Source: JAJZSS01 sp964463505 (GTDB lineage: Bacteria > Chloroflexota > Anaerolineae > Anaerolineales > UBA4823). Taken from it: 6,511 nt of DNA. Numbering within the stretch: position 1 is the stretch's first letter; every line of letters starts with the position of its first letter. The position numbers were made by a program, and so were the translations under genes. Below, piece by piece: positions 6,273-6,511 of the stretch. Under the pieces are notes generated by a model. It worked only from the letters and a program-made list of their open reading frames with translations, searched no databases and was not told the origin of the DNA. The stretch is taken from contig CAYXDC010000114.1 in NCBI GenBank assembly GCA_964463505.1, positions 1 through 6,511 on the forward strand, given 5' to 3'.

Positions 6273-6300
6273 ACCGGCGCTCGTTTGCCTGAGCGCCGGT
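6273..6300 (+). terminator. Terminator-like hairpin at the operon end
   Basis: ACCGGCGCTC (6273-6282) and GAGCGCCGGT (6291-6300) pair perfectly over 10 bp around an 8-base loop, six bases after the peptidase stop codon. The stem is very GC-rich. The following TGTGATTT is a poor T run, so it may work as an imperfect intrinsic terminator or as a 3' stabilising hairpin. Confidence 0.65.
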
Positions 6301-6359
6301 TGTGATTTAAATCTCATGAATTTTGTTTACCCAACCCTGCTTTTAGAAGATCATAAAAC

Positions 6360-6375
6360 CCAATTTGTGAATTGG
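6360..6375. repeat. Inverted repeat upstream of the icd promoter
   Basis: CCAATT (6360-6365) and AATTGG (6370-6375) are perfect inverted arms around TGTG. Relative to the predicted icd transcription start near 6413, the element spans about -53 to -38, just ahead of the -35 region. A regulator binding here could act as an activator or repressor. Short arms and AT-rich content mean chance occurrence is possible. Confidence 0.35.
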
Positions 6376-6378
6376 TTA

Positions 6379-6406
6379 TCGCCAGGTCGAGTCTCTTTGC
6401 TATAAT
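6379..6406 (+). promoter_or_regulatory. Promoter of the isocitrate dehydrogenase gene
   Basis: A perfect TATAAT at 6401-6406 is preceded by a 16-base spacer and TCGCCA at 6379-6384, which matches only four of six -35 bases. The predicted start near 6413 gives a leader of about 35 bases that contains the GGGAGA ribosome binding site at 6435-6440. The -10 is convincing. The weak -35 suggests that activation by a regulator is possible. Confidence 0.6.
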
Positions 6407-6447
6407 CTATCTGAATACACCAAATTTATTACCAGGGAGAAATCACG

Positions 6448-6511
6448 ATGAGCTACGAAATAATTCAGGTGCCGGCAGGCGGGGAGAAAATAACCATTGA
6501 CGGTGGTAAGT
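6448..6511 (+). CDS. icd: Isocitrate dehydrogenase (NADP+), N-terminal fragment
   Basis: Only the first 21 codons lie in the window. They read M-S-Y-E-I-I-Q-V-P-A-G-G-E-K-I-T-I-D-G-G-K. This closely follows the N-terminal strand of bacterial NADP-dependent isocitrate dehydrogenase, where E. coli Icd has VPAQGKKITLQNGK at the same place. The enzyme oxidatively decarboxylates isocitrate to 2-oxoglutarate in the TCA cycle and supplies NADPH. GGGAGA (6435-6440) lies 7 bases before the ATG. The gene has its own promoter and a different transcription unit from the preceding operon. The call rests on a short stretch, and the catalytic residues are outside the window. Confidence 0.78.
   Translation, partial: MSYEIIQVPAGGEKITIDGGK

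Overview
The window looks like a piece of a mid-GC bacterial chromosome with ordinary housekeeping content. The mix of genes suggests a member of the Chloroflexota, probably Anaerolineae-like: a NERD-like protein with a C-terminal membrane segment, a dolichyl-phosphate-glucose-synthase-like glycosyltransferase, a zinc phospholipase C-like protein and an acylaminoacyl-peptidase-type S9 enzyme. This assignment comes from recalled protein style, not from a search, and is moderate at best. I see no transposase, integrase, CRISPR array, phage gene or toxin-antitoxin pair.

Layout. On the minus strand at the left edge is a class I SAM-dependent methyltransferase, cut by the window edge before its stop codon. 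It diverges from a tRNA-Pro(UGG) at 759-832. The region between them carries overlapping -10 hexamers on the two strands, so a single AT-rich core may fire both ways. The tRNA is followed by a small uncharacterised gene (898-1209) that has a good ribosome binding site and a strong intrinsic terminator, but no convincing promoter of its own.

A new transcription unit begins at a consensus-like promoter (TTGCCA, 16 bp, TATAAT). Its -10 box ends only 6 bases before the GTG start of the first gene, so the mRNA is predicted to be leaderless. Five same-strand genes follow: a zinc phospholipase C-like protein, a membrane-anchored NERD-like protein lacking the usual catalytic residues, a family 2 glycosyltransferase, ribonuclease HII (rnhB) and an S9 prolyl oligopeptidase-family peptidase. 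The last three are tightly packed. The glycosyltransferase and rnhB overlap by 14 bases, and rnhB and the peptidase overlap by 4. A long GC-rich hairpin closes the unit.

After this unit, a separate promoter and ribosome binding site lead into a gene whose first 21 codons match the N-terminus of NADP-dependent isocitrate dehydrogenase (icd). It is cut by the right edge.

The operon genes do not form one evident pathway. The glycosyltransferase and the anchored NERD-like protein point to the envelope, rnhB to genome maintenance, and the peptidase to cytoplasmic peptide turnover. The most notable points are regulatory (leaderless start, shared bidirectional -10, tRNA-mRNA read-through) and the apparently inactive NERD-like protein. 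I did not find a convincing new defence or mobile system.
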